This document shows positions 26,062 to 34,339 of a stretch of 53,861 nucleotides of DNA, piece after piece. The translations under genes were made by a program, and so were the position numbers. Position 1 is the first letter of the stretch, and each line of letters starts with the position of its first letter. The DNA is taken from NCBI GenBank assembly GCA_964519995.1, contig CAZFLY010000012.1, forward strand, positions 1 through 53,861, given 5' to 3'. The DNA is from CAZFLY01 sp964519995 (GTDB lineage: Bacteria; Planctomycetota; Phycisphaerae; Sedimentisphaerales; Anaerobacaceae). The notes under the pieces were generated by a model. That model was not told the origin of the DNA, searched no databases, and saw only the letters and a list, made by a program, of their open reading frames with translations.

Positions 26062-27459
26062 GTGAAACACAAGAAAAGCCTCAGTCAAGATGGCATTAAG
26101 ATTTCACGGCGTGATTTTATAGGTACCGCAGCAGCGGTGGCAGCATTTACAGTTGTCCCCAGAAAAGTGCTTGGTGGGCCTAATAATGTGCCGCCAAGCG
26201 AAAAGCTCAACATAGCAGTGATTGGCGTTGGAGGTCGCGGCAGCGAAGACATAGAGGCCGTCAGCAGTGAAAATATTGTTGCCTTATGCGATGTGGATTT
26301 GAACAGTGCCGGGGAGATACTCACGAAGTACCCTAATGTAAAAGTATACCGTGACTTTCGAAGGATGCTGGAGAGTGAGAACAGGAACATTGATGCGGTG
26401 GTGATCGCTGCGCCGGACCATATACATGCGCCTGCTGCTATAATAGCGATGAAGATGGGCAAGCACGTTTATGTTGAGAAGCCAATGGCGCATACGATTT
26501 TCGAGGCTCGTGAAATGACGAGAGTGGCACAACAGACCGGCGTGGTGACACAGATGGGTAATCAGGGTCATGCCGACGAGGGGATTCGGTTGACGTATGA
26601 GTTCATTCACGATGGTGCGATTGGTAAGGTACACGAAGTGCACGTTTGGACTGACAGACCTGGCGTGATTGGCGGCAGGGCCTGGTGGCCTCAGGGCTTG
26701 GATCGGCCCAAAGGATCATGGCCGGTGCCGGAAACATTAGACTGGGATTTATGGCTGGGTCCAGCCCCTTGGCGACCTTATGCAAAGTTCCCAAATAGTG
26801 AAGGTGGAATTGTGGCCTATTGTCCATTTAACTGGCGTGGCTGGTTTGATTTTGGCTGTGGGGCAATGGGTGATATGGCAGTGCACAATGCCGACCCAGC
26901 CTTCTTCTGCCTGGACCTCGGCGCACCGACTGCGGTTGAGGCTGAGACGAGCGAAGTCACTGACGATACATTCCCGAAGTGGAGCATCATTACGTATTAT
27001 TTCCCGGCCAAGGATGATCGGCCTGCGATAAAGATGATATGGTACGATGGCAGCAAGTTGCCGCCGAGGCCCCAGGAACTTGAGAATGGGCGGGAGCTAC
27101 CCAATAATGGGATACTGTTTGTTGGCAGCGAAGGCAAAATTCTTTCTGGCGAAAAGGCAGCTCCGCCGAGATTGATTCCGGAGTCGAAGATGAAAGAATA
27201 CAAGCGGCCGGAAAAGACACTTCCGCGATCGGTTGGGCATCACAAAGAGTGGATTCAGGCGTGCAAAGACAACAAACCTAAAGATGCCAAGGCTGGTTTT
27301 TGGTACTCCGGTCCATTTACGGAGGCGCTGCTTGTGGGCAACTTGGCTGTTCGGCTGGGCAGACTGGTTGAGTGGGACCATGAGAATATGCGTTCGCCAA
27401 ATGCGCCGGAGGCGGACAACTACATTACAAAGTTTTACCGTAATGGTTGGTCCGTGTAG
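26062..27459 (+). CDS. Tat-exported Gfo/Idh/MocA oxidoreductase 2
   Basis: 465 residues from GTG 26062, preferred over ATG 26038 because AGGAG is 7 bases upstream of it. Tat motif SRRDFIG, then a hydrophobic stretch. Rossmann loop AVIGVGGRGS, catalytic EKPMAHTIFEAREM. The substrate domain has DWDLWLGPAPWRPY and WFDFGCGAMGDMAVHN, typical of the planctomycete subgroup. It is a periplasmic sugar or polyol dehydrogenase with bound NAD(P); the substrate is unknown. It follows DUF1080 by 50 bp in the same run. Confidence 0.9.
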   Translation: MKHKKSLSQDGIKISRRDFIGTAAAVAAFTVVPRKVLGGPNNVPPSEKLNIAVIGVGGRGSEDIEAVSSENIVALCDVDLNSAGEILTKYPNVKVYRDFRRMLESENRNIDAVVIAAPDHIHAPAAIIAMKMGKHVYVEKPMAHTIFEAREMTRVAQQTGVVTQMGNQGHADEGIRLTYEFIHDGAIGKVHEVHVWTDRPGVIGGRAWWPQGLDRPKGSWPVPETLDWDLWLGPAPWRPYAKFPNSEGGIVAYCPFNWRGWFDFGCGAMGDMAVHNADPAFFCLDLGAPTAVEAETSEVTDDTFPKWSIITYYFPAKDDRPAIKMIWYDGSKLPPRPQELENGRELPNNGILFVGSEGKILSGEKAAPPRLIPESKMKEYKRPEKTLPRSVGHHKEWIQACKDNKPKDAKAGFWYSGPFTEALLVGNLAVRLGRLVEWDHENMRSPNAPEADNYITKFYRNGWSV

Positions 27460-27720
27460 TTTTGGTTTTTATAAAAACAAACCTCTGATCGTAACAAAGC
27501 CGCAACCGGCTTTGTGGCTTCGAAGTAGGCGTATATCAGGCGCACTCAACGATTTGTATTATATGGTGTGGAGAAGAATCACCGTAATGAAGGGGGAGAA
27601 TGTCTGCTTAATCAAGCCTTTGGTCAGGTAGTTATCTTTTGTAGGAAAAAGTGAAGGTTGTGTTGCGCAGAATGTGCGTTTTGGATTCGGAGGTGCCTGC
27701 GAAAGAAAGCAAAGGGTTTC
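27460..27720. other. Intergenic region with a hairpin
   Basis: Contains a perfect 9-bp hairpin ACAAAGCCG-CAAC-CGGCTTTGT at 27494-27515 with no T run (mRNA-end hairpin or weak terminator). Otherwise no gene is recognised up to the promoter at 27721. Confidence 0.5.
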
Positions 27721-27749
27721 TTGACATTAGTTTATGTGGGGGTGATAAT
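27721..27749 (+). promoter_or_regulatory. Predicted strong promoter of oxidoreductase 3
   Basis: Consensus TTGACA (27721-27726), 17-bp spacer, GATAAT (27744-27749), about 55 bp above the ATG. With the terminator at 29182 it makes oxidoreductase 3 a separate transcription unit. Confidence 0.6.
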
Positions 27750-27805
27750 AACCACCAATAGAATTGATGACCTGCTCATTATATTTTTGGAGCGTGTGAT
27801 TTCTG

Positions 27806-29161
27806 ATGAATGAACAAAAAAGTGAAGAGGGCATGAACAGACGCAGTTTTCTGCGTTCTACCGCGGCGGCAGGAGTTGGCTTGGCATTTTCACCGTATGT
27901 TTTTGGACAAGCGGACGACGATAATCCAGATAATATAAATGTTGCTTTACTTGGAGCCGGTGAGCAGGGACAGGTTTTGATGAATGCCTGTTTGAAGATA
28001 CCAGGAGTTCGTTTCAAGGCTGTATGTGATATCTGGGAGGCTTACAATCAAAAGCGAGTTTCGCGACTGCTTAAGAGATACCGTCATGAGCATAATGCTT
28101 ATATTGATTATAGAGAGATGCTCGATAAGGAAAAAGACCTTGACGCTGTGATTATTGCGACGCCTGATTTCTGGCACGCCGAGCATACCGTTGCCTGTTT
28201 GAAGGCTGGCCTGCATGTTTACTGTGAAAAGGAAATGTCCAACACTCTTGAAGGCGCAAAACAGATGGTCGAGACAGCGAGAGAAACAGGCAAGCTCTTG
28301 CAGATTGGCCATCAACGCCGAAGTAATCCTCGATATATTCACTGCTATGAAAATCTTATTAGAAAAGCAGAGCTGCTTGGTCGAATTACTACTGTTAATG
28401 GTCAGTGGAATCGGAGCAGGGCGGCATGTGTTGATTTTGGCTGGCCCGAAAGCGCTCTGATTGATCAGGCTACGCTCCAGAAGTATGGATTTGAGTCGAT
28501 GCAGCAGTTCAGAAACTGGCGTTGGTATAAAGGATTGGGCGGTGGCCCTATTGTTGACCTCGGCTCGCACCAGATTGACATTTATAATTGGTTTCTTCAG
28601 ACTCATCCAAAAAGCGTGATAGCAAGCGGCGGCGTTGATTATTGGAAGGGACACGACTGGTATGACCATGTCATGGTTATTTATGAATATCAGACGAATG
28701 AAGGAATTGTAAGAGCATCTTATCAAACGATAACAACAAACAGTGGTCAGGGTTATTTCGAAGCCTTTATGGGTGATGAAGGGACATTGCTGATTTCGGA
28801 ATCTGCGGTACGTGGTATGGTATATCGTGAGGCCTGGGTGCCGGCAGAGAATTGGGACAAATGGGTCAAGCAGGGTTACATAAAGGCAATTCAACAGGAG
28901 CAGGAAAAACCTGCTGCTGCCGGAGCAGTTCTTGATGTGCGTGAGTCGCCAAAGCCGCCGAGCTATGATTTGCCCGTGACGATGGATAAGCCCTATCATC
29001 AGCCGCATCTTGAGAACTTCTTTGATACGATACGTGGTAAGGCCAAATTGAATTGTCCTGCTGACATCGGATATGAAACTACCGTTACGGTGCTAAAGGT
29101 CAATGACGCAGTGGAAGCTGTCCGCAGACTTGATTTTAAGCCTGACGAATTTAAGGTTTAG
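27806..29161 (+). CDS. Tat-exported Gfo/Idh/MocA oxidoreductase 3
   Basis: 451 residues. Tat motif NRRSFLR and a hydrophobic stretch (AAAGVGLAFSPYVFG). Rossmann loop ALLGAGEQG, then the family EKP lysine region, here CEKEMSNTLEGAKQM: the usual proline after the catalytic lysine is replaced by Glu-Met, a departure from oxidoreductases 1 and 2. DLGSHQIDIYNWFL is the conserved histidine segment. It should act outside the cytoplasm on a sugar. It has its own consensus promoter and terminator, so it may be regulated apart from its neighbours. Confidence 0.88.
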   Translation: MNEQKSEEGMNRRSFLRSTAAAGVGLAFSPYVFGQADDDNPDNINVALLGAGEQGQVLMNACLKIPGVRFKAVCDIWEAYNQKRVSRLLKRYRHEHNAYIDYREMLDKEKDLDAVIIATPDFWHAEHTVACLKAGLHVYCEKEMSNTLEGAKQMVETARETGKLLQIGHQRRSNPRYIHCYENLIRKAELLGRITTVNGQWNRSRAACVDFGWPESALIDQATLQKYGFESMQQFRNWRWYKGLGGGPIVDLGSHQIDIYNWFLQTHPKSVIASGGVDYWKGHDWYDHVMVIYEYQTNEGIVRASYQTITTNSGQGYFEAFMGDEGTLLISESAVRGMVYREAWVPAENWDKWVKQGYIKAIQQEQEKPAAAGAVLDVRESPKPPSYDLPVTMDKPYHQPHLENFFDTIRGKAKLNCPADIGYETTVTVLKVNDAVEAVRRLDFKPDEFKV

Positions 29162-29181
29162 AAGCCCCTCAAATATTTAGT

Positions 29182-29208
29182 CCCTGCCTTTTATTAGGTG
29201 GGGTTTTG
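29182..29208 (+). terminator. Rho-independent terminator after oxidoreductase 3
   Basis: 8-bp stem CCCTGCCT / AGGTGGGG (two G-U pairs), 6-base loop, followed by TTTTG. It overlaps the region where a longer frame of the next gene could begin, which argues for the later start of that gene. Confidence 0.6.
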
Positions 29209-29278
29209 TTGCGAGTTAAATCGGTGTGGGCTTAGGCGGAATGTGGATGCATGCATTGAGCAAAGGATTGATAGTCCG

Positions 29279-31201
29279 TTGAAAAAAGGATTTATTGTAG
29301 CCTTAGCTTTTTTGCTTACATCGTCAACTCTGACTGCCGCTGGTGAATCGGTGGGGAAATTGCTTGGTGACGAAAGTGACGGCAGCAGGGCAACGCCGCT
29401 TCATCTTATCCCGCTATTTGCCGAAGATGAAAATGGCGAAAAAGGCGAGCAAATTGAGCCTGATGTGGGATTTCCAATGCCTTTTTCGACACGCTTCACG
29501 TGCGGTGACTGTCACAGCTACAAGATAATCGGCGAAGGTTGGCATTTCAATTATATTGATCCGAATGTTGTCCCTGGTCGGCCCGGCGAGCCGTGGATAT
29601 ACTTTGATTCTAAGCTTGGAATTCAGATTCCACTTTCGTACCGACCATGGTTGGGTACATTTCGCCCAGATGATATTGGGCTATCGGTTTTTCAGTTCAC
29701 CAAGATTTTCGGCAGACATATGCCGGGAGGTGGCCCCGGCGAGGTTGAAAGTGACGACATCGATGATATTGGCCGTCAGTTTGTATCAGGCAAACTTGAG
29801 ATAAATTGCCTTGCCTGTCACAACGCGCACTATGGGCAGGATATGGGTGGTGACGGTGGGTATGCTGTTCAGGTGACGCGAGAGAATTTCCGATGGGCGG
29901 CAACTGCCTCATGCGAATTTGCTGACGTGACGGGTTCAGCGGCAAAAATGCTTGAGACTTATGACCCATTTATGCCTGACCCTGATGAGCGGGATGCACC
30001 TCGTGTGACTTATCAAAAAGAGGAGTTCAACGAAAACGATGAGGTACTTTTTCAGATCATTAGAGAAATGCCTGATGATCGCTGTTATTACTGTCACTCC
30101 GATCTATACTACTGTCGGGCTGAAGAAACAGAGAAATGGATATCGGATGAGGACGTCCATCTGACTGCGGGACTAAAGTGTGTTGATTGTCACCGTAACG
30201 GCATCGACCATAACATCATCAGGGGATACGAACAGGAGGCAGGCATCTCGCTGAATCCGTTAGCTGCCACGAGCTCGTGCGAAGGCTGTCACCTTCCGAA
30301 GGGTGAAGGTGAGCCGCAGGCCGGTCGGCTTGGCGCACCGGTTCCGACACATCCTGGGATCCCTCCTATTCATTTTGATAAATTATCTTGTACCGCTTGT
30401 CATTCAGGCCCATGGCCTGTGAGTGAGACGGTTCTTACAAAGACGTCACGAGCTCATCGGTTAGGGACACCGAATGTAAACAAAGCTGAAGAAGCATTGC
30501 CGCATATCGTATCGCCCGTTTTTGCCAAGCAGAGTGGAATCAGCGTTGCGTATATGGGCCGACTTCTTGTTATGGAAGGTGGTAAGATTAGCCCGTATAA
30601 AGTTATGTGGCCAGCCTACTGGGGAACGTTAGAGAATGACAGCGTCACACCGGTTGAGGTTGGGATTGTTGAAAAAGTTGTTGGTGGTGTTTTTGCTGAT
30701 CTTGAATTTCCTGCGACAGGTGATTGGCCTGAGATAACCAAAGAGAAGATCGCAGAGGCTCTAATGATCCTTGGTGATAAGGCCGTGTATGTAGCCGGCG
30801 GAGTGCTGTATAAGATTGATAATTCCGGCGAGCTTGTCGAGGAAGTTGGCCATATAGCAGCAGCACCTTATATGTGGCCGATTGCTCATAATGTAAGGCC
30901 TGCGGCGCAGTCACTTGGCGTGCGTCGCTGTGAGGATTGTCACAGCACTGATGCACCTTTCTTTTTCGGCGAGGTCGCTGTTGATTCACCTGTTGCTCTT
31001 GAGCGACCATCCAAAAAGAAAATGGTCGAGTTTCAAGACATCAATCCATTCTATGCTTGGGTGTTTGCATTTTCATTTGTTTTCAGGCCTTGGCTAAAGG
31101 TTATTGCACTTGCCTGCTCCGCAGTGTTGGCAGGCGTTTTGTTGCTTTATGCTTTGAAGGCTTTGGGTTGTGTGGCAAGGTTTTTAGTAGAGAAAGAGTA
31201 G
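29279..31201 (+). CDS. Membrane-anchored seven-haem cytochrome c
   Basis: 640 residues from TTG 29279. This start gives a clean Sec signal (KKGFIVALAFLLTSSTLTAAG) and has AAAGGA about 10 bases upstream. Seven CxxCH motifs at Cys75, 177, 269, 301, 334, 371 and 551. A lone Cys in ATASCEFADV (about 215) is not a haem site. One transmembrane helix near the C-terminus (about 590-630) anchors it. It carries electrons across the periplasm. The next gene is a small b-type cytochrome, so the pair looks like a quinone-linked electron conduit. Its nearness to periplasmic sugar dehydrogenases suggests a link to them, unproven. Confidence 0.9.
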   Translation: MKKGFIVALAFLLTSSTLTAAGESVGKLLGDESDGSRATPLHLIPLFAEDENGEKGEQIEPDVGFPMPFSTRFTCGDCHSYKIIGEGWHFNYIDPNVVPGRPGEPWIYFDSKLGIQIPLSYRPWLGTFRPDDIGLSVFQFTKIFGRHMPGGGPGEVESDDIDDIGRQFVSGKLEINCLACHNAHYGQDMGGDGGYAVQVTRENFRWAATASCEFADVTGSAAKMLETYDPFMPDPDERDAPRVTYQKEEFNENDEVLFQIIREMPDDRCYYCHSDLYYCRAEETEKWISDEDVHLTAGLKCVDCHRNGIDHNIIRGYEQEAGISLNPLAATSSCEGCHLPKGEGEPQAGRLGAPVPTHPGIPPIHFDKLSCTACHSGPWPVSETVLTKTSRAHRLGTPNVNKAEEALPHIVSPVFAKQSGISVAYMGRLLVMEGGKISPYKVMWPAYWGTLENDSVTPVEVGIVEKVVGGVFADLEFPATGDWPEITKEKIAEALMILGDKAVYVAGGVLYKIDNSGELVEEVGHIAAAPYMWPIAHNVRPAAQSLGVRRCEDCHSTDAPFFFGEVAVDSPVALERPSKKKMVEFQDINPFYAWVFAFSFVFRPWLKVIALACSAVLAGVLLLYALKALGCVARFLVEKE

Positions 31202-31228
31202 CAGCATTAATTAGGATTTTGTGAAAAG

Positions 31229-31876
31229 ATGTTTCGGAATCTTTCGATATTGGTTTTTGTCGTGACTGTAGGCGGGGTGTTTTTGCACTGGATAGCTGCT
31301 CCGTGCAAAGGTTGTCGGTGGAATCCGATCAAGAAGGTCGTGCACTTATTTACGCTGCTTTTATTCGAGCAGAAGCTAAGCCTTGTTGGGGCGATAAAGA
31401 AGCTAATTTATTTGGTGGCGTTATTTTGTTTTGTGGTCCTTGCCGTGACGGGTTTTTATCCGCTATTGATTAAGGGCGAACATATCAGTGGATACCTGAT
31501 GATGATACATGCGACGTTTGCACCGATTTTTATTTTGTGTCTGGCGTTTTTAGCCGTGGCGTGGGCGAGTAGTTATCGCTTTAACAAAAGCGACTGGCCG
31601 TGGCTGAGGAATATTCTCCGGTGGGTAACTAGTTTGAAAATTCCTGTATCTGAATCTATTGAACCAAGCTCACAGCTTTTTGAAAAGACAGGTTTTTGGC
31701 TGATTGTGTTTTTGGCTTTGCCGCTTATCTTATCTATAATAGTAAGCATGTTCTCGATTTTTGGCACGGCGGGGCAGGAGTTTCTGCTTGCTGCGCACAG
31801 ATGGACTGCATTAGTCTTTGCAGTTGTTGCAATTATACATACGTATCTGGTAATCCGAGTACAGTTGAAACGGTGA
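31229..31876 (+). CDS. Small b-type cytochrome (cytochrome b561-like)
   Basis: 215 residues with about five transmembrane helices (about 4-20, 58-78, 88-115, 155-180, 185-210). Histidines at the expected places for bis-His haem b: KKVVHLFTLL, MMIHATFAP, LAAHRWTALV and AIIHTYLV. It resembles the gamma subunit of formate dehydrogenase or the b subunit of Ni/Fe hydrogenase, which pass electrons between quinones and a periplasmic cytochrome. It is 27 bp after the seven-haem cytochrome gene and surely co-transcribed with it. Confidence 0.82.
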   Translation: MFRNLSILVFVVTVGGVFLHWIAAPCKGCRWNPIKKVVHLFTLLLFEQKLSLVGAIKKLIYLVALFCFVVLAVTGFYPLLIKGEHISGYLMMIHATFAPIFILCLAFLAVAWASSYRFNKSDWPWLRNILRWVTSLKIPVSESIEPSSQLFEKTGFWLIVFLALPLILSIIVSMFSIFGTAGQEFLLAAHRWTALVFAVVAIIHTYLVIRVQLKR

Positions 31877-31972
31877 GGTCCTTTTTGCAGAATAGCTTTT
31901 ACTCACTCTCGTTTGAAGCTAACTGAGAATCGGTTAAGCGTAATCGAGTACTTTTAATTAGGAGAATAGATT

Positions 31973-33340
31973 ATGAGCGATGGAATGCTGCCAAGTTATC
32001 TGAGCATGGCCAAGCCGAATCCGCTTGAGAACAGAGCGCCTTGGTATAAGAACACGGCACCGGCGTATGCGGGAATTTTTCTGTGGGTCGTGTTCTATAT
32101 GGCGATCGCCAAGGGGACCCTTTCTCAGGCCGGTTTGGGACTGAGCTTACTGGGGCTTGTAGTTGCGGCGCTGATATGTCACTTTCTGTTTTATCTTGTG
32201 CCTGGTTTGTACGGCATGAAGACGGGCTATCCGCTTTATGTCGTGGGCTCGTCAACTTACGGAACGATGGGTGGTTTTCTAATGCCGGGTTTGTTGATGG
32301 GACTGCTGCAGTTCGGCTGGCTCGCGGTGAACATTGCAGTATCTACGGACTTCATACTTCAGGCGACGGGAAAGCCACCTGCCATGAATCCTGAAACAGG
32401 ACTTTTCCAGGGAGGCGCGGCATTTACAGTCGTGGCAATTATCTGGGCGGCGCTGGCGGTGTTTGTGGCGGTCAAGGGCATTCAGTACCTCGGCAAGGTC
32501 TCAACGTTTCTGCCGATCGTGCCCCTTATAATGATAATTGTTGTATTCCTGGCTAATGTTGGCACCGCAGGTAAGTACACGCCGCCCGAAGGTGCACAGC
32601 CACTTGTCGGATTTCTAACAATGATTGCAATAGTCGTTGGATTTTTCGCTACAGCGGGCGCGGCCGGTGTGGATTTTGGTATGAGTAACCGAGATTCGAA
32701 GGACGTTCGGCTTGGAGGTCTTGTGGGTATTGCGCTGGCGATAATTGTTGCGGGTAGTCTGCCGCTGATTGCTGTTGCCGGTGCTCACGGCGCCGATCCT
32801 TCGATGGAAAGTTACACGTTTGATGCGGTGATCGGCAAGCAGGCGGCTGGGAAATTGATGTTTGTATTGTTTGCCATCGCCAGTTTCGCGCCGGCTTGTT
32901 TCTCCTCGTTCATCGCTGCCAACAGCATCGGCACAATGTTCCCGAAAGTCAATAAAACAATCATGGTTGTAATAGGCGCAGTTGTCTCTGTGATCCTTGC
33001 GGTGACGGGCAAAGCGTTGAATCTTGTCGGTGTGTTCTCGATTATTGGTGCGTCGTTCGGGCCTATTTGCGGCTCGATGGCAGCGGACTATCTATTGAGT
33101 GGCTGCAAGTGGTCCGGGCCGCGAAAGGGTATCAACTTCGCTGGATATATCGCATGGGCTGTTGGATTTGTTGTGGCGATACTGCCGACCGTCAAGCCGG
33201 ACCTGGCGGTATCAAAGTACATCAATCCTGCGCCGGTTATCGCGTTTGTGATTGGATTCTTACTTTATACAGTCTTAGCTAAGATCGGTCTTGAGCCGCC
33301 GGTGGTAGAAATGGCTGGGATCAAGGAACAAAAAAGTTAA
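31973..33340 (+). CDS. NCS1-family permease (cytosine permease-like)
   Basis: 455 residues with about 12 transmembrane helices. The pattern resembles CodB-type nucleobase:cation symporters: NTAPAYAGIFLWVVFY in helix 1, YPLYVVGSSTYGTMGG, and a glycine-rich GASFGPICGSMAADYLL late in the protein. The substrate is unknown; no nucleobase deaminase or hydrolase is nearby, so another small solute is possible. GGAG lies 10 bases before the ATG. A good terminator follows. Confidence 0.82.
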   Translation: MSDGMLPSYLSMAKPNPLENRAPWYKNTAPAYAGIFLWVVFYMAIAKGTLSQAGLGLSLLGLVVAALICHFLFYLVPGLYGMKTGYPLYVVGSSTYGTMGGFLMPGLLMGLLQFGWLAVNIAVSTDFILQATGKPPAMNPETGLFQGGAAFTVVAIIWAALAVFVAVKGIQYLGKVSTFLPIVPLIMIIVVFLANVGTAGKYTPPEGAQPLVGFLTMIAIVVGFFATAGAAGVDFGMSNRDSKDVRLGGLVGIALAIIVAGSLPLIAVAGAHGADPSMESYTFDAVIGKQAAGKLMFVLFAIASFAPACFSSFIAANSIGTMFPKVNKTIMVVIGAVVSVILAVTGKALNLVGVFSIIGASFGPICGSMAADYLLSGCKWSGPRKGINFAGYIAWAVGFVVAILPTVKPDLAVSKYINPAPVIAFVIGFLLYTVLAKIGLEPPVVEMAGIKEQKS

Positions 33341-33376
33341 CCACGGTCGAGATTTGTTTTAATTGGTCTTGATACT

Positions 33377-33407
33377 GGGATTTGGCCTACGCCAAATCCC
33401 TTTCTTG
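33377..33407 (+). terminator. Terminator after the NCS1 permease
   Basis: Perfect 10-bp stem GGGATTTGGC / GCCAAATCCC with a 4-base loop (CTAC), followed by TTTCTTG. Confidence 0.65.
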
Positions 33408-33442
33408 CATATATATTGGGTAAAATTGACTGGGCTAATGGA

Positions 33443-33471
33443 TTGACATATAGGGCATCGTGGTTTATGAT
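33443..33471 (+). promoter_or_regulatory. Predicted strong promoter of the lipoprotein-agl23-apbE operon
   Basis: Consensus TTGACA (33443-33448), 17-bp spacer, TATGAT (33466-33471), about 52 bp above the lipoprotein ATG and just after the terminator of the preceding gene. Confidence 0.65.
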
Positions 33472-33523
33472 CTTTGTTTGTATGTGCGATTATTGTTAGT
33501 GTTTAAGTCTTGAGATCAAAGAT

Positions 33524-34339
33524 ATGGCTAAGAGAGCTCTTAGTTCGGTAACGACGATTTGGGTTCTGGCGTTATTACTTGTTGGTCTGTGTTTTACGGT
33601 ATCGTGCAAGAAGGCACCTGAGGTAAACGAACCTGCGGAGCAGACGGAGACGGTAGTAGAGCAAGAACCGGCGGAGATTGAACAGGCTGAGGAAGAACTG
33701 GTTGCAACTGCTGAGGCGGATATGTCGGGTGTTAAGCTGGTACCAATTGAGATAGAATTGCCTAGGCCAATGTTTGTGGGGACGCCGCAGGATGTACGCG
33801 TGCCAAATCTCGAAAAGCCTTTAGGCAAGGATCGTCCGCCTTTCTTGGCACCTGAGGGGACAACAAACGTTGCTTTTGGCAAGCCTGTAACAGCCAGTGA
33901 TGAAGAACCCATCATCGGTGAGACCGAGATGGTTACTGACGGCGATAAAGAGGCAGCAGATGGAAGCTATGTTGAGTACGGCCCATTTCTGCAGCATGTC
34001 ACCATTGACCTTGAGCAGGAATGTGAGATTTATGCGATTGTGATGTGGCACTACCACAAACAGGCCCGCGTATACTATGATGTGGTGGTGCAGGTCGCAG
34101 ATGATCCGGACTTTACTGAGAATCTTAAAACCGTGTTTAATAATGACATCGACAATTCTGCAGGCTGTGGGGTCGGCAAAGACATGCACTATACTGAGAC
34201 CGCAGAAGGCAAACTCATTGATTGTCTGAGCCAGGGGCCTGTTCGAGGTCAGTATGTGCGCTGCTATAGCAATGGTAATACGAGTAACGACCTAAACCAC
34301 TGCATTGAAGTGGAAGTCTACGGCAGGCCGATAGAATAA
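33524..34339 (+). CDS. Lipoprotein with discoidin-like (F5/8 type C) domain
   Basis: 271 residues. Lipobox FTVSC (Cys about 28), then an acidic E/Q/P-rich linker (about 30-70), a short conserved spacer, and a beta-rich domain (about 115-270) opening TTNVAFGKPVTAS with TDGD, as in F5/8 type C carbohydrate-binding domains. Three cysteines (GCGVG, DCLSQ, RCYSN) may form disulfides. Likely held on the periplasmic face of a membrane, binding sugar or a partner. Its stop codon overlaps the ATG of the next gene by one base. Confidence 0.78.
   Translation: MAKRALSSVTTIWVLALLLVGLCFTVSCKKAPEVNEPAEQTETVVEQEPAEIEQAEEELVATAEADMSGVKLVPIEIELPRPMFVGTPQDVRVPNLEKPLGKDRPPFLAPEGTTNVAFGKPVTASDEEPIIGETEMVTDGDKEAADGSYVEYGPFLQHVTIDLEQECEIYAIVMWHYHKQARVYYDVVVQVADDPDFTENLKTVFNNDIDNSAGCGVGKDMHYTETAEGKLIDCLSQGPVRGQYVRCYSNGNTSNDLNHCIEVEVYGRPIE

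Noticed and set aside
27947..29008. Long antisense open frame (353 codons) within oxidoreductase 3
   Set aside because: Shadow of the real plus-strand gene; no domain, no ribosome site.
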